A program made the position numbers and the translations under genes. The notes beneath the pieces were generated by a model, which was not told where the DNA came from, ran no database searches, and saw nothing but the letters and a program-made list of their open reading frames with translations. Of a stretch of DNA of 9,407 bases, positions 1 through 7,670 are shown in pieces. The stretch is from the NCBI GenBank assembly GCA_948525355.1, contig CAOSOP010000034.1, positions 1 through 9,407 on the forward strand, written 5' to 3'. The DNA comes from an uncultured Bacilli bacterium. Its GTDB lineage: Bacteria > Bacillota_I > Bacilli_A > RFN20 > CAG-288. Position 1 is the first letter of the stretch; each line of letters opens with the position of its first letter.

Positions 1-543
1 TCTTTTATTAAAATTATTTTTTGTTTCTCTATAAAATGCATCTGTTGTCCAAACCCTTCCCTCAACATAAGGAATCTTGTTATTTTTCATAAAATCTGCA
101 ACTGCTGTCGAATTTTTAATTTTTATATAATCTTTTGCTGGGGCATAATGATATGAAGTACCCTCATCCCTATAAGCATAAGTAGGAACGACAACTTTGT
201 TGTTACAAATATTTTTATCTAATGAACCCGCAGAGCCAAATACAAGAAACTTTGTACTACCAAGTATTGTTAAAACTTTTTCTAACATTCCTACTGAAGC
301 GGGAGCACCAAGTAAAGTTTTATAAAAACCAATATTTTTATTTTTATATTTAAATGTGTAAATTGGAGATTCTCCGTTAACACATTTAAAAATACCAACT
401 TGTTTTGGTTTAAATTGTTCTATAACAAATCGTTCAATTTTATCAGAGAATGTAGCAATGCAAATGTCACATTTAACCAAGACTTTTTGTTTTATTGGGT
501 TTATTATTGCATCACTTTTGTCATCAAAACTTTCATTTATCAT
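1..543 (-). CDS. Nucleoside phosphorylase, uridine/purine family (partial, runs off left edge)
   Basis: The first 181 codons are present; the C-terminus lies beyond base 1. The family cleaves nucleosides with phosphate to a free base and (deoxy)ribose-1-phosphate in cytoplasmic nucleoside salvage. Seen in the translation: FGSAGSL at residues 102-108 (the glycine-rich phosphate-binding strand-loop of the PNP/UDP family), RDEGTSYHY at 125-133, and GRVWTTDAFYRET at 162-174, a segment typical of uridine phosphorylase-like members. Family members are usually about 240-260 residues, so roughly 70 residues are missing. The ATG at 543 is the only plausible start: an AGGAAA ribosome site lies about 8 bases upstream and an extended -10 promoter just beyond it. 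It is transcribed away from the jet operon terminator and forms its own unit. Substrate preference (uridine, purine nucleoside, or a nucleosidase such as MTAN) cannot be settled from this part. Confidence 0.85.
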   Translation of the reverse strand, partial: MINESFDDKSDAIINPIKQKVLVKCDICIATFSDKIERFVIEQFKPKQVGIFKCVNGESPIYTFKYKNKNIGFYKTLLGAPASVGMLEKVLTILGSTKFLVFGSAGSLDKNICNNKVVVPTYAYRDEGTSYHYAPAKDYIKIKNSTAVADFMKNNKIPYVEGRVWTTDAFYRETKNNFNKR

Positions 544-564
544 ATTCTTTTTCCTGTGTAGTTT

Positions 565-593
565 ATTATAGCATATGTTTTATAAATTAGTGT
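565..593 (-). promoter_or_regulatory. Promoter of the nucleoside phosphorylase gene
   Basis: On the minus strand a perfect TATAAT (565-570) is preceded by TG one base away (TGCTATAAT, an extended -10 element). The -35 region is weak, with TTTACA-like sequence about 19-20 bases upstream; extended -10 promoters tolerate this. The start codon lies 22 bases downstream of the -10, leaving a short leader with no room for a riboswitch. Confidence 0.6.
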
Positions 594-616
594 AAAAAGA
601 ATAAAAAATAATACAA

Positions 617-700
617 AAATTTGTGTTGGCATTGAGGGCTTGTCTTGATACAAGATAGTTAACTTCGTTCGTCAATGACAAGCACGCGCCAAATAAATTT
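617..700. repeat. Imperfect palindromic element, possible dispersed intergenic repeat
   Basis: An 84-bp segment folds back on itself. Outer arms: AAATTTGTGTTGGC (617-630) against GCCAAATAAATTT (688-700). Inner arms: GCTTGTC (638-644) against GACAAGC (677-683), then TTGA against TCAA. It lies between two genes and encodes nothing visible. The segment TGTCATTGACGAACGAAG, read on the minus strand, resembles palindromic mini-elements found between genes in other bacteria. That resemblance is from memory and not verified. Confidence 0.45.
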
Positions 701-706
701 AAGTTA

Positions 707-846
707 GAGGGTGAAAAGTGTTCGCGTACGCACTACCAACGGCACTTTCGCTAATGTGTTTTCATCTCTTATTTTTTAATGTAAACAAATGTTCTTTGCT
801 ACCAAGGTTAAAATATATTGCTTTTCGTAAACCTTGACAACGGTAG
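707..846. other. Two further imperfect hairpins in gene-free DNA
   Basis: This continues the stretch without a gene (544-972). Hairpin one pairs GAGGGTGAAAA (707-717) with TTTTCATCTC (759-768), allowing G-U pairs, and contains the short palindrome GCGTACGC (724-731). Hairpin two pairs CTACC (799-803) with GGTAG (842-846) and AAGGTT (804-809) with AACCTT (830-835), with a six-base bulge. No open reading frame of note is present on either strand. It could be a structured small RNA, a repeat array or decayed sequence; the window does not decide. Confidence 0.35.
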
Positions 847-885
847 AAATATTCGTTTTTTTCTAGTTAAGATAGTATGAAGAAA

Positions 886-920
886 AAAGAAAACACCATT
901 TTTGTTTTGGTGTTCTCTTT
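886..920. terminator. Bidirectional rho-independent terminator, ends the jetABC operon
   Basis: A 13-bp stem with one mismatch (886-898 against 908-920) encloses a 9-base T-rich loop. The plus side runs into TTTTTTTATTTT and the minus side into TTTTCTTTTTTCTTC, so it can act in both directions. It lies about 50 bases after the jetC stop, showing that the operon ends with jetC. Confidence 0.8.
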
Positions 921-972
921 TTTATTTTGCTAGTTTCAAAAGTAAGTGACTAATGCTTCCTTTTTTATTTTT

Positions 973-3900
973 TTAATGTTGATATGTTTTTTCTACCGAT
1001 TCATGTCTAGCAATAAACGAACGTTTGCGTTTTCCATCATGGTGAACAACAAGTGTTGAATCAACTTCAGTTGCTAAGTTAGCAACCTTTTCAGATGGTG
1101 TTGATAGAATAACTTGAAGTCCAAAGTTTCTTAACAAAGAAACTGATTCTTTAATACGAACAGCATCCATCTTAGAGAACGCTTCATCAAATATGACTAG
1201 ACGAATCGTATTGTTATTTCTATCCTGATTTGTTCGATATAATTGAGCAAATGATGCGAGAATAGAAATATAGAATGGTGTTTGCGTTTCACCACCAGAT
1301 TTTCTTCTAAATGTTTTAGCTAATGAAGAAGTAAATTCTGAATCATCTGACTTAACATGTAAGTCAAAGACAAGATATGTACGATAGTCAGTAAACTTTT
1401 CAATCTTTTGTGCGACTTCCGCTCTTTGCTCTGCTGAATTATTTTCATTACTAACAGAAGTAATTAAATCAATCAATTCACCTATTAATGTTGAATACTT
1501 TTGTGCAAATAAATCATTTGGATCTTGTGCTTTTAAGACCAAATCATCCATAATCATATCGTAATATGCACGATAGTCTCTATTAGGAGTTACAGAGAAA
1601 CGATATTTATCACGGCCGAATTTTATTGATTCTAATGCCTCATTAAGCTTATCTATTTGTGCATTAACTTCGGTAATGCATGTACGAAGTTTATATAAGA
1701 AATCATCTCTTGCCTCATTAATGGCTTTTTCATGAGCATTCTTAATCTCGTTAATATACTTAGGAAGTTCGACACCGCTCAATCTATTAAGTTCATCATC
1801 AAACTCTTTATTAGTTGTAACATCATCATAACGATAGTTCAAATGATATTCAGTTACATATCTTTCTCTCTTATTACGAAGATTGCTCTCACTCTCTCTC
1901 ATTCTACTATTGTCCTGAGAAAGTTTTTTGGCTGACATTGAAATGATTTTATTTATGTCAGCTTGACGGGTACAAACTATATAATATGGCTCACCAGAAT
2001 TATCAACAAATTCTTTATCATAAAGACTTAAATTCTTATAACTCTCATCATAAGCAATCTTTAATTCTGGTATCTTTACTTTTTCAAGTTCAACAATAAT
2101 AGTGTCATAACTACCAGTTGCTTTAGTCAATACAGCATAGTTTTCTTTCAAATCCTGAATATCTTTATCAATATTTTCAATATCGTTATCGATTTCAGTT
2201 ACATCTTCTGCATCACCTTCATTCAACTCTTCGTCATAATTATCTATTCTTACCAATAAATCTTGAACACCAGCAAAGGCTTTAATACTTTGAATATAAG
2301 AATCACACTCATTAGTTGTCATAACTTGAACAGTAGATGTTTTAAACATACCTAGAGAGTTATTAACTCTATTGAGCATAGAGAATTCTCTATCTAGTTT
2401 GTTAAATTCTTCTGAATGAGTATATGCATCTTCACTAGAAACATTTGTTCCAATAAAGTTTTCCGCTGAACGTTTTGGATTTAAGTACCAAGTTGAGAAA
2501 TTATGATATCCAGTACAATCAGGAAGTAAACCATTGCCAGATTCTCTAGCCTCTTTAAATGTATGGCATCTCTTTATTCTTCCTAATAAGAAATCAGTAT
2601 AGGCTCTAGCACCTTCGTCATCTGTATCAACAACTCTCGCAAGTGATCCATCATCAGCACGTGGACCTTTTTCAATAAGCTTAGAAGCATCCACTAATGA
2701 AACATTGAAAATATCCTTCATACGACAGAGGTCTGAGAATATTTCATTTGCTTCTTCATAATATTCTTCGTTAACAAAGAAATTAAATTTATTGTTATAT
2801 AATACTGCCTCAATAGCACGTGTCCATGTCTTATCCTTAATATCGATTAAATCGCAGTATGAATCAACATATGCATCATCGTGCAACTCTAACAAACGAT
2901 CTAACAAGCTCTGTTTTAAATCAACATATCTTTGTGGGAAAGGTTTTTGTCCTCTCTTTAGCGAATTTAAATTAGCAAGTGTGGCACTTCTTTTTAAAGA
3001 CTTGTCATAAATTTCGTTTTCAAGTTTTGTTCCAACAGAAGCAGCCATACGATTGAAACTGCTGATAAGTTCTTGGAATCTTCTTAAATCCTCTTCATTC
3101 AAAGTCTTCTCTTCAATTTTATCATCGACTTCTAAAGCAAATGAATGAAGTGCATTAGAGAGATTTTCAAATTCTTTAAGACTTGATTTCAAAGGATCAT
3201 TTAAAAAGTCTATGTTACAATCATTAAATGCATTTACAACATCATTAGAAAGCTTTGCAAAACTGTTAACATATCCTCTAATCTTTGCAAGTGCTACTTC
3301 ATATCCAGTTTGAAGTGCTGCAACCTTATCAGTCAATTCACTCTTTTTATTTTGTAAAATGCTGGTACGAGAAAAGCCAGGTAATTTAAGCTTTTGCATA
3401 CGCTTTTGATCTTTTTCCTGCTCTAATTCACGAATATTAATATTTATAGACGCAATCTGTTCTATAGCTTCTTCATTGCTAGCTTTAGTATCAGATAATT
3501 CCTTTAAAGCCTTTTCGTATTGGAGTTTAGCTATTTCATAGTTAGCTCTATCAACTGCATATCTAGACAAATAAGCCTCTTCCTTAATTCTTGAATACTC
3601 TTCATATGCTAAGCTAATATCCTGAAGTTTATTTATCTTAACTTGCATTTTCTTAGCTTCAATATCAAGCTTTTTATAAGCAATGATATTGCTTTGTGTC
3701 TTAGATATATCAACATGGTGTTCAATGTCGCAAACAAATTCTGTGATAAACTGAGAAATGTTGACAATAGGAGTAAAGCCAACCGCCTTTTTAAATAGAG
3801 TGAAATACTTATCTGACATGACGCCAAACTTAACTTTAATAAACTCTCTGTAGGCAGAATGCGTTGAAAAGAAAGTAAAATCTTCTGGTTTATAAGTCTT

Positions 3901-4383
3901 TTTACAGTACTCTATAAGTTCTTTACCAGACATGGCGACAAATCCATTCTTTCCTTCAGCAGGAATAGTAAAACTATGTTCTGGGAATTCATCATTTATA
4001 TAGAAAAATTGATAATCATCTCCTTTTAAAGTCGAGCAATCAAAATAAATTCCTATAGTAAAATGACTTCCATCATCCTCTTTAAACTGTAAAACAACAT
4101 AGGAAGTAAATGAACCTTTTCTCAAAGCCTTGACATTTCCATCAGCATCTTCACCAGTTTCGCCATAAAGATAACCCTTGAGAGTACGGCCAGTTTTTTC
4201 AGAAGCTGCTTTATTAAAGTTTTTACCCGAAGGATCACCTGTCAAAACAATCTGCATAGCATCGATGATTGTACTTTTACCAGTACCATTTGCACCTGTT
4301 AAAAATGTAATATTTGATATAGGAACAGTTTCATTTAAAAAATAGTGCCAATTTATTAATCGCAATTTATCATATAATATCAT
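973..4383 (-). CDS. jetC: JetC, SMC-like ATPase of a Wadjet/MksB-type complex
   Basis: This is the motor subunit of an SMC complex related to MukB/MksB. In Wadjet such complexes extrude DNA loops to sense small circular plasmids. The 1136 residues from the chosen start show Walker A GANGTGKST (30-38), a long helical, charged region with a globular middle around residues 500-690 (hinge position), the signature SGGETQTPFYI (from 1029) and Walker B LVIFDEAFSKMD (catalytic Glu about 1067). All ATPase motifs are intact. The start at 4383 is preferred because GAGGTGG lies just upstream; the longer reading from 4419 adds 12 residues and has no ribosome site. The start overlaps the end of jetB by 14 bases, indicating translational coupling. 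Stop is TAA, with a terminator 50 bases on. Assignment to the SMC/Wadjet family is firm; the exact subtype (probably type III, from the jetA match) is inferred. Confidence 0.92.
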   Translation of the reverse strand: MILYDKLRLINWHYFLNETVPISNITFLTGANGTGKSTIIDAMQIVLTGDPSGKNFNKAASEKTGRTLKGYLYGETGEDADGNVKALRKGSFTSYVVLQFKEDDGSHFTIGIYFDCSTLKGDDYQFFYINDEFPEHSFTIPAEGKNGFVAMSGKELIEYCKKTYKPEDFTFFSTHSAYREFIKVKFGVMSDKYFTLFKKAVGFTPIVNISQFITEFVCDIEHHVDISKTQSNIIAYKKLDIEAKKMQVKINKLQDISLAYEEYSRIKEEAYLSRYAVDRANYEIAKLQYEKALKELSDTKASNEEAIEQIASININIRELEQEKDQKRMQKLKLPGFSRTSILQNKKSELTDKVAALQTGYEVALAKIRGYVNSFAKLSNDVVNAFNDCNIDFLNDPLKSSLKEFENLSNALHSFALEVDDKIEEKTLNEEDLRRFQELISSFNRMAASVGTKLENEIYDKSLKRSATLANLNSLKRGQKPFPQRYVDLKQSLLDRLLELHDDAYVDSYCDLIDIKDKTWTRAIEAVLYNNKFNFFVNEEYYEEANEIFSDLCRMKDIFNVSLVDASKLIEKGPRADDGSLARVVDTDDEGARAYTDFLLGRIKRCHTFKEARESGNGLLPDCTGYHNFSTWYLNPKRSAENFIGTNVSSEDAYTHSEEFNKLDREFSMLNRVNNSLGMFKTSTVQVMTTNECDSYIQSIKAFAGVQDLLVRIDNYDEELNEGDAEDVTEIDNDIENIDKDIQDLKENYAVLTKATGSYDTIIVELEKVKIPELKIAYDESYKNLSLYDKEFVDNSGEPYYIVCTRQADINKIISMSAKKLSQDNSRMRESESNLRNKRERYVTEYHLNYRYDDVTTNKEFDDELNRLSGVELPKYINEIKNAHEKAINEARDDFLYKLRTCITEVNAQIDKLNEALESIKFGRDKYRFSVTPNRDYRAYYDMIMDDLVLKAQDPNDLFAQKYSTLIGELIDLITSVSNENNSAEQRAEVAQKIEKFTDYRTYLVFDLHVKSDDSEFTSSLAKTFRRKSGGETQTPFYISILASFAQLYRTNQDRNNNTIRLVIFDEAFSKMDAVRIKESVSLLRNFGLQVILSTPSEKVANLATEVDSTLVVHHDGKRKRSFIARHESVEKTYQH

Positions 4384-5017
4384 TTTCCACCTCACCATTT
4401 CCTGAATTATTTGATCCATCTATTGAATTAATTTCATCCAAGAGACTATTCATTTGATTTGGATCGATAACATAGCGTATTGAAGGAAGAATATAGAAAG
4501 AATAAGAAGAATCAGAAAAAGAATTCTTCGCTCTAGCGATAATATTGTGACTAGATAAAAATCTTAGTGCATTCGCAATCGTCAAAGAAGAAATTCTTTT
4601 ATTAACTCGATTCAATCCCAAATCCTTAATCAATAGTTTTAACGATGCAGAATCAATCAACACATCTGTTTGTGAAGAACTAAGTTTAAGCGCATCTTCA
4701 TAATAAAAACGAAGTGCATAAACCAAAAGCGTTGTCACACCATCAAGACGAAGTCTATTCTCCCCATCAGGACTATTAATAAAGATTATTCCATAATCGT
4801 CATCCTTATTTAAATTCAATCCAGCAAAAGCCAAGTAATTCTCGAATATATCAAAATACGTCTCGATAAACAAATAAGCTTGCGTTGTTTTCGAAATTCC
4901 TGTTGCACGATCATACTTTTTTCTTACGATAAAAGTTGTGAACAAGAGTTCATTCATATATTGGGCAAATTGTCTTTTAGCTGAACTACTTAAACCATTA
5001 AATTTTTCTTCAAACAT
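4370..5017 (-). CDS. jetB: JetB, KITE-like (MksE/MukE-type) subunit of the SMC complex
   Basis: A 215-residue protein between jetA and jetC, the place and size expected of the winged-helix KITE subunit that binds the kleisin and DNA. It looks like the DUF4194/DUF6063 type of JetB; I recognise it mainly by context, size and helical pattern, with no catalytic motif. Two winged-helix-like stretches are plausible: the N-terminal half, and around residues 125-185 with a helix-turn-helix-like run ending in ALRFLSSHNII. The C-terminal tail is Asn/Gly/Ser-rich, so probably flexible. The start has a strong AAGGAGGTG ribosome site 6 bases away, lying in the 17-base gap after jetA. It stops at TGA inside the start region of jetC, so the three subunits are co-translated. 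The TGA stop supports the standard code. Confidence 0.85.
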   Translation of the reverse strand: MFEEKFNGLSSSAKRQFAQYMNELLFTTFIVRKKYDRATGISKTTQAYLFIETYFDIFENYLAFAGLNLNKDDDYGIIFINSPDGENRLRLDGVTTLLVYALRFYYEDALKLSSSQTDVLIDSASLKLLIKDLGLNRVNKRISSLTIANALRFLSSHNIIARAKNSFSDSSYSFYILPSIRYVIDPNQMNSLLDEINSIDGSNNSGNGEVENDII

Positions 5018-5034
5018 AATAACACCTCCTTAAA

Positions 5035-6498
5035 CTATCTTTTTTTGACAAAATGAAAATTAGGCAAGATAAAACCTTGTTTAATTATTTCAAACGGCTC
5101 ATCTATTCTTTCCATTTTACAAAACATCAAATCCAATTCTGCTCTGACGGTAGCAAGAATAAATAAAATGAAATCATCCATGTCATTAAAATCAATATCA
5201 CCAGTAGTGATCTCATCTTTATTTCCAAATGCTTCAATCATAAAGTCATCAATTCCTTCAGCTCCATATCGGCTGTATTCTGCAAATAATTCATCAGCAA
5301 AATCATCGTCCGTTGGATCAAATGGATCAGCCAAAACAACGAGTTCATCATCAACTGGCTTTTCACTACGACGATATGGCATCGTCAACGAATCAGAATC
5401 AATACATCCCTGTTGATATATACTCAAAGTATTAGACATTTTTTGAATAAATGGTATTTGATCATAATCCTCATCGCTAGCCTTTATAGCCATCGATGCT
5501 CTAACCAAAATATCTTTTATCTTTCCTTGGATTGTTTTATCGGAAGAAGAAAGATAATTAACCTTTTTTTGAACTGCCTCAGTATAGTTTGCATTTGCTG
5601 CATCAATATCCTCAAAACTATTATGAAGCTTATGAAGCTTATCAATTATTTCTTGGATTGTCTTAAAAACAAACTGCTCTAATTCTTCATCAGTTTTTCC
5701 GACCAAATTTGGTTCATTCTTTGCCTGAGCAATAAGTCTATCCATTATTCTTTCACTATCCAACCACTTATTTAAAATAGCAATCGTAGGAATAGCATAT
5801 AAACCCAAAGAGTCATAAGTTTTCATAGGGTGATAAAGCTTATCATTAATCTCTATTTGGAACGAATCAAAATGCTGCCTCAATGCCTCGTTAGGAGAAA
5901 AGACATTTGTCAATTGATGTCCAAATACACAAATAGAGTGATAAAGAATCGTCACATTAAGTTCAAGCTCTTCAACATTGCGTCGACAATTCAAAACTGT
6001 CTTAAACATATAATCGTCTTCTTTTTCATCTTCTAGTTTTAATTCACTATAGGTTTGGTGAACAAGTGGAAGATACATAGCAACATCAGTTACTAAACTA
6101 GAAAACAATTCCAAAAACTTAAATGCGTAATTTGGAATATAAACATATTCGATATTAGTTCTAATATCTTTTTCTATTTCTATCCAACCTGTGACCTCAA
6201 GCTTTCTTACAATATAATAAATCTTAACTGCTGATGAATGCTCATCGATTGGCTCATTGCTTGTAACCTCATCGTCAGAATTTTTATCATCAAGTCTGTC
6301 TATTGAAAGTTCGAACAAAGACATCATATCTGAAAGTTTTGAATTAAGTATTTCTAGATAATCAGATTTCTTTATTCGAGTCTTATAAATCTTTAAAGTA
6401 TCATACAAAGCTAAAAGGGCAACAGAATAAACTGTTTTATATTTACGTGATAAGATAGAAAAGAAATTTTCTGGAATTTTAGTAAATAAATTTGTCAT
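5035..6498 (-). CDS. jetA: JetA, kleisin-like (MksF/MukF-type) subunit, DUF5716-like
   Basis: First gene of the operon, 487 residues. The N-terminus (MTNLFTKIPENFFSILSRKY) resembles the JetA family of type III Wadjet (DUF5716), whose role is to bridge the SMC heads and hold the JetB subunits. An N-terminal winged-helix region is followed by helical stretches and then a very acidic segment from about residue 389 (ADPFDPTDDD and onward), likely a flexible linker, before a C-terminal domain that would bind the JetC head. Its length is near that of the family. The start ATG follows AGGGG by about 7 bases. Seventeen bases separate it from jetB. Upstream it faces the rubrerythrin gene divergently, so no further jet gene precedes it. 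Confidence 0.88.
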   Translation of the reverse strand: MTNLFTKIPENFFSILSRKYKTVYSVALLALYDTLKIYKTRIKKSDYLEILNSKLSDMMSLFELSIDRLDDKNSDDEVTSNEPIDEHSSAVKIYYIVRKLEVTGWIEIEKDIRTNIEYVYIPNYAFKFLELFSSLVTDVAMYLPLVHQTYSELKLEDEKEDDYMFKTVLNCRRNVEELELNVTILYHSICVFGHQLTNVFSPNEALRQHFDSFQIEINDKLYHPMKTYDSLGLYAIPTIAILNKWLDSERIMDRLIAQAKNEPNLVGKTDEELEQFVFKTIQEIIDKLHKLHNSFEDIDAANANYTEAVQKKVNYLSSSDKTIQGKIKDILVRASMAIKASDEDYDQIPFIQKMSNTLSIYQQGCIDSDSLTMPYRRSEKPVDDELVVLADPFDPTDDDFADELFAEYSRYGAEGIDDFMIEAFGNKDEITTGDIDFNDMDDFILFILATVRAELDLMFCKMERIDEPFEIIKQGFILPNFHFVKKR

Positions 6499-6514
6499 AT
6501 TTTAGCCCCTAAAT

Positions 6515-6543
6515 ATTGTATAATTTTCCACCTCTATAAGCAA
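6515..6543 (-). promoter_or_regulatory. Candidate promoter of jetABC
   Basis: On the minus strand TTGCTT (538-543 of the 6000s, i.e. 6538-6543) and TACAAT (6515-6520) are 17 bases apart. Transcription would begin near 6508, only about 10 bases before the jetA ATG, which would clip the AGGGG ribosome site. Either the leader is very short or the true promoter lies further upstream in the T-tract region. Confidence 0.35.
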
Positions 6544-6556
6544 TAAAAAAAGCACA

Positions 6557-6640
6557 TTTTTTTCAAATATTTTTTTCATTCATTTTCAAAGAGTTTTTTC
6601 AATATTTATAAAACAAAATGTTTCAAACTCAATATTTGTG
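6557..6640. repeat. Divergent intergenic region with T-tracts and short direct repeats
   Basis: The DNA between jetA and the rubrerythrin gene carries TTTCAAA three times (6561, 6584, 6621) and CAATATTT twice (6600, 6630). T-tracts are centred near 6560, 6573, 6585 and 6597, about 12-13 bases apart. It may bend or bind a regulator shared by the two divergent units; no known operator is matched. Confidence 0.35.
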
Positions 6641-6641
6641 A

Positions 6642-6670
6642 TAGACTAATTTTAAAAGAAATGTTAAAAT
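6642..6670 (+). promoter_or_regulatory. Candidate promoter of the rubrerythrin gene
   Basis: TAGACT (6642-6647) and TAAAAT (6665-6670) are separated by 17 bases, upstream of the AGGAGG ribosome site at 6684-6689. Matches to the consensus are only moderate. No clear PerR box was found. Confidence 0.35.
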
Positions 6671-6696
6671 TGAAAACGATCATAGGAGGAAACAAT

Positions 6697-7236
6697 ATGG
6701 ACTTAAAAGGATCAAGAACTGAACAAAACTTAATGGCTGCTTTTGCTGGTGAAAGTCAAGCACGCAATAAGTACACTTATTATGCTAGTGTTGCTAAAAA
6801 GGCAGGATATGAACAAATCGCTGAAATCTTCTTAGAAACAGCAAACAATGAAAAAGAACACGCCGAACTTTGGTTCAAAGCTTTACATGGAGGAAAGGTT
6901 CCAACAACTGAAATCAATCTTCAGGATGCAGCAAATGGCGAGAACTATGAATGGACAACTATGTACAAAGAATTTGCCGCTATCGCGCGCGAAGAAGGCT
7001 TTGAAGCTATCGCAAGACAGATGGAAGGTGTTGCCGCTATCGAAAAAGCTCACGAAGAAAGATACCTCGCACTTTTAAACAATCTCAAGACCGACAGAGT
7101 CTTTATCAAAGAAGATGTTGTCGTTTGGAAATGCCGTAATTGCGGACATATTCACGTCGGAAAAGAAGCACCAAAAGTTTGTCCTGTCTGCTTACATGCA
7201 CAAGCATACTTTGAAGTTGAAGCAAAGAACTATTAA
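6697..7236 (+). CDS. rbr: Rubrerythrin (diiron domain plus C-terminal rubredoxin-like domain)
   Basis: A 179-residue cytoplasmic peroxidase of anaerobes that reduces hydrogen peroxide to water with electrons passed from its rubredoxin-like centre. The N-terminal four-helix domain carries the iron ligands in usual order: E19 in the ESQARN segment, E52-x-x-H55 in NEKEHAE, E99/E100 in AREEGF, and E116-x-x-H119 in EKAHEERY. The C-terminal domain has the two CxxC pairs for a single iron, C146/C149 ([10 protein letters not shown]) and C162/C165 (CPVCLH). Length and order match the standard family. The ATG at 6697 is chosen because AGGAGG sits 7 bases before it; a longer reading from 6661 adds 12 residues that include the ribosome site. 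It is monocistronic, with its own terminator, and divergent from the jet operon, with no sign of a functional link to it. Confidence 0.95.
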   Translation: MDLKGSRTEQNLMAAFAGESQARNKYTYYASVAKKAGYEQIAEIFLETANNEKEHAELWFKALHGGKVPTTEINLQDAANGENYEWTTMYKEFAAIAREEGFEAIARQMEGVAAIEKAHEERYLALLNNLKTDRVFIKEDVVVWKCRNCGHIHVGKEAPKVCPVCLHAQAYFEVEAKNY

Positions 7237-7250
7237 TTTAACTCAAAATA

Positions 7251-7273
7251 AAAAGGGCTCTTGCCCTTTTTTT
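7251..7273 (+). terminator. Rho-independent terminator after rubrerythrin
   Basis: AAAAGGGC (7251-7258), loop TCTT, then GCCCTTTT (7263-7270) running into more T. Compact and strong, 15 bases after the stop codon. Confidence 0.85.
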
Positions 7274-7335
7274 ATTTTTTAAAAATGTTGAATAATATGA
7301 GTAAAAAACACAAGAATAAAAACGACGCTAGTTAG

Positions 7336-7670
7336 CGCCATGCAACATACACTTCCACCTTTTAGGAGGTGCCAATGAGAAGACTAAAAAAAATATATAT
7401 AATCACTTCTCTTGCTGGATTCGCTCTTGGAGTTTATCTTTCAAAAAAGAAAGAATGCAACAAAAGCAATGCCGATATGATGACAGTGATTGAAGAAAAT
7501 TTTGATGAAGCCAACATGGATTCATTGAAAGAAAAACTTCAAGATCTCCTTACGAAACTGAACACAAAGAAAATCAAAAAAACTACTGTTTCACTTCTCA
7601 AGACCATTGATTCTAAGCTCGAAGAAATAATTAAAACTATGAGCAACTAGCGCCAATAAATTGCATGGCG
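7336..7670. repeat. Perfect 10-bp inverted repeat flanking the small membrane-protein gene
   Basis: CGCCATGCAA at 7336-7345 is the exact reverse complement of TTGCATGGCG at 7661-7670. The left copy is in the 5' leader of the small gene. The right copy contains the descending arm of its terminator. Nearby the left copy also has a local hairpin CGCTA-GT-TAGCG (7326-7337). Confidence 0.6.
7375..7650 (+). CDS. Small single-pass membrane protein, YtxH-like layout
   Basis: A 91-residue protein of unproven function. After a basic start (MRRLKK) there is one hydrophobic stretch at about residues 7-23 (IYIITSLAGFALGVYLS), followed by KKK and a charged, helix-forming tail of about 65 residues with heptad-like Leu/Ile spacing. 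This is the layout of YtxH/gas-vesicle-protein-like small stress proteins in Firmicutes (membrane anchor, cytoplasmic amphipathic helix), but no diagnostic motif is visible. The ATG at 7375 follows AGGAGG with a 5-base gap; a GTG at 7369 overlaps the ribosome site and is rejected. It has its own terminator directly at the TAG stop. It is not obviously in an operon with either neighbour. Confidence 0.75.
   Translation: MRRLKKIYIITSLAGFALGVYLSKKKECNKSNADMMTVIEENFDEANMDSLKEKLQDLLTKLNTKKIKKTTVSLLKTIDSKLEEIIKTMSN

Noticed and set aside
544..972. A remnant of jetD after jetC
   Set aside because: No frame of useful length and no Toprim-like motif is visible on either strand in this stretch; it is made of hairpins and a terminator.
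4384..4419. Longer jetC start adding 12 residues
   Set aside because: No ribosome site precedes the ATG at 4419, whereas GAGGTGG sits just before the ATG at 4383, and the family N-terminus begins MILYDKLRL-like.
1732..6036. Plus-strand open frames of 67-89 codons within the jet genes, and a minus-strand one of 64 codons
   Set aside because: They lie wholly inside jetC and jetA in other frames, lack ribosome sites and have low-complexity, shadow-like composition.
6661..6696. Longer rubrerythrin start adding 12 residues
   Set aside because: The extension contains the AGGAGG ribosome site itself, and rubrerythrins begin with a short MDLKGS/T-like N-terminus.
6600..6696. PerR operator before the rubrerythrin gene
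   Set aside because: No TTATAATNATTATAA-like sequence with acceptable match was seen; AT-rich DNA gives only chance similarity.
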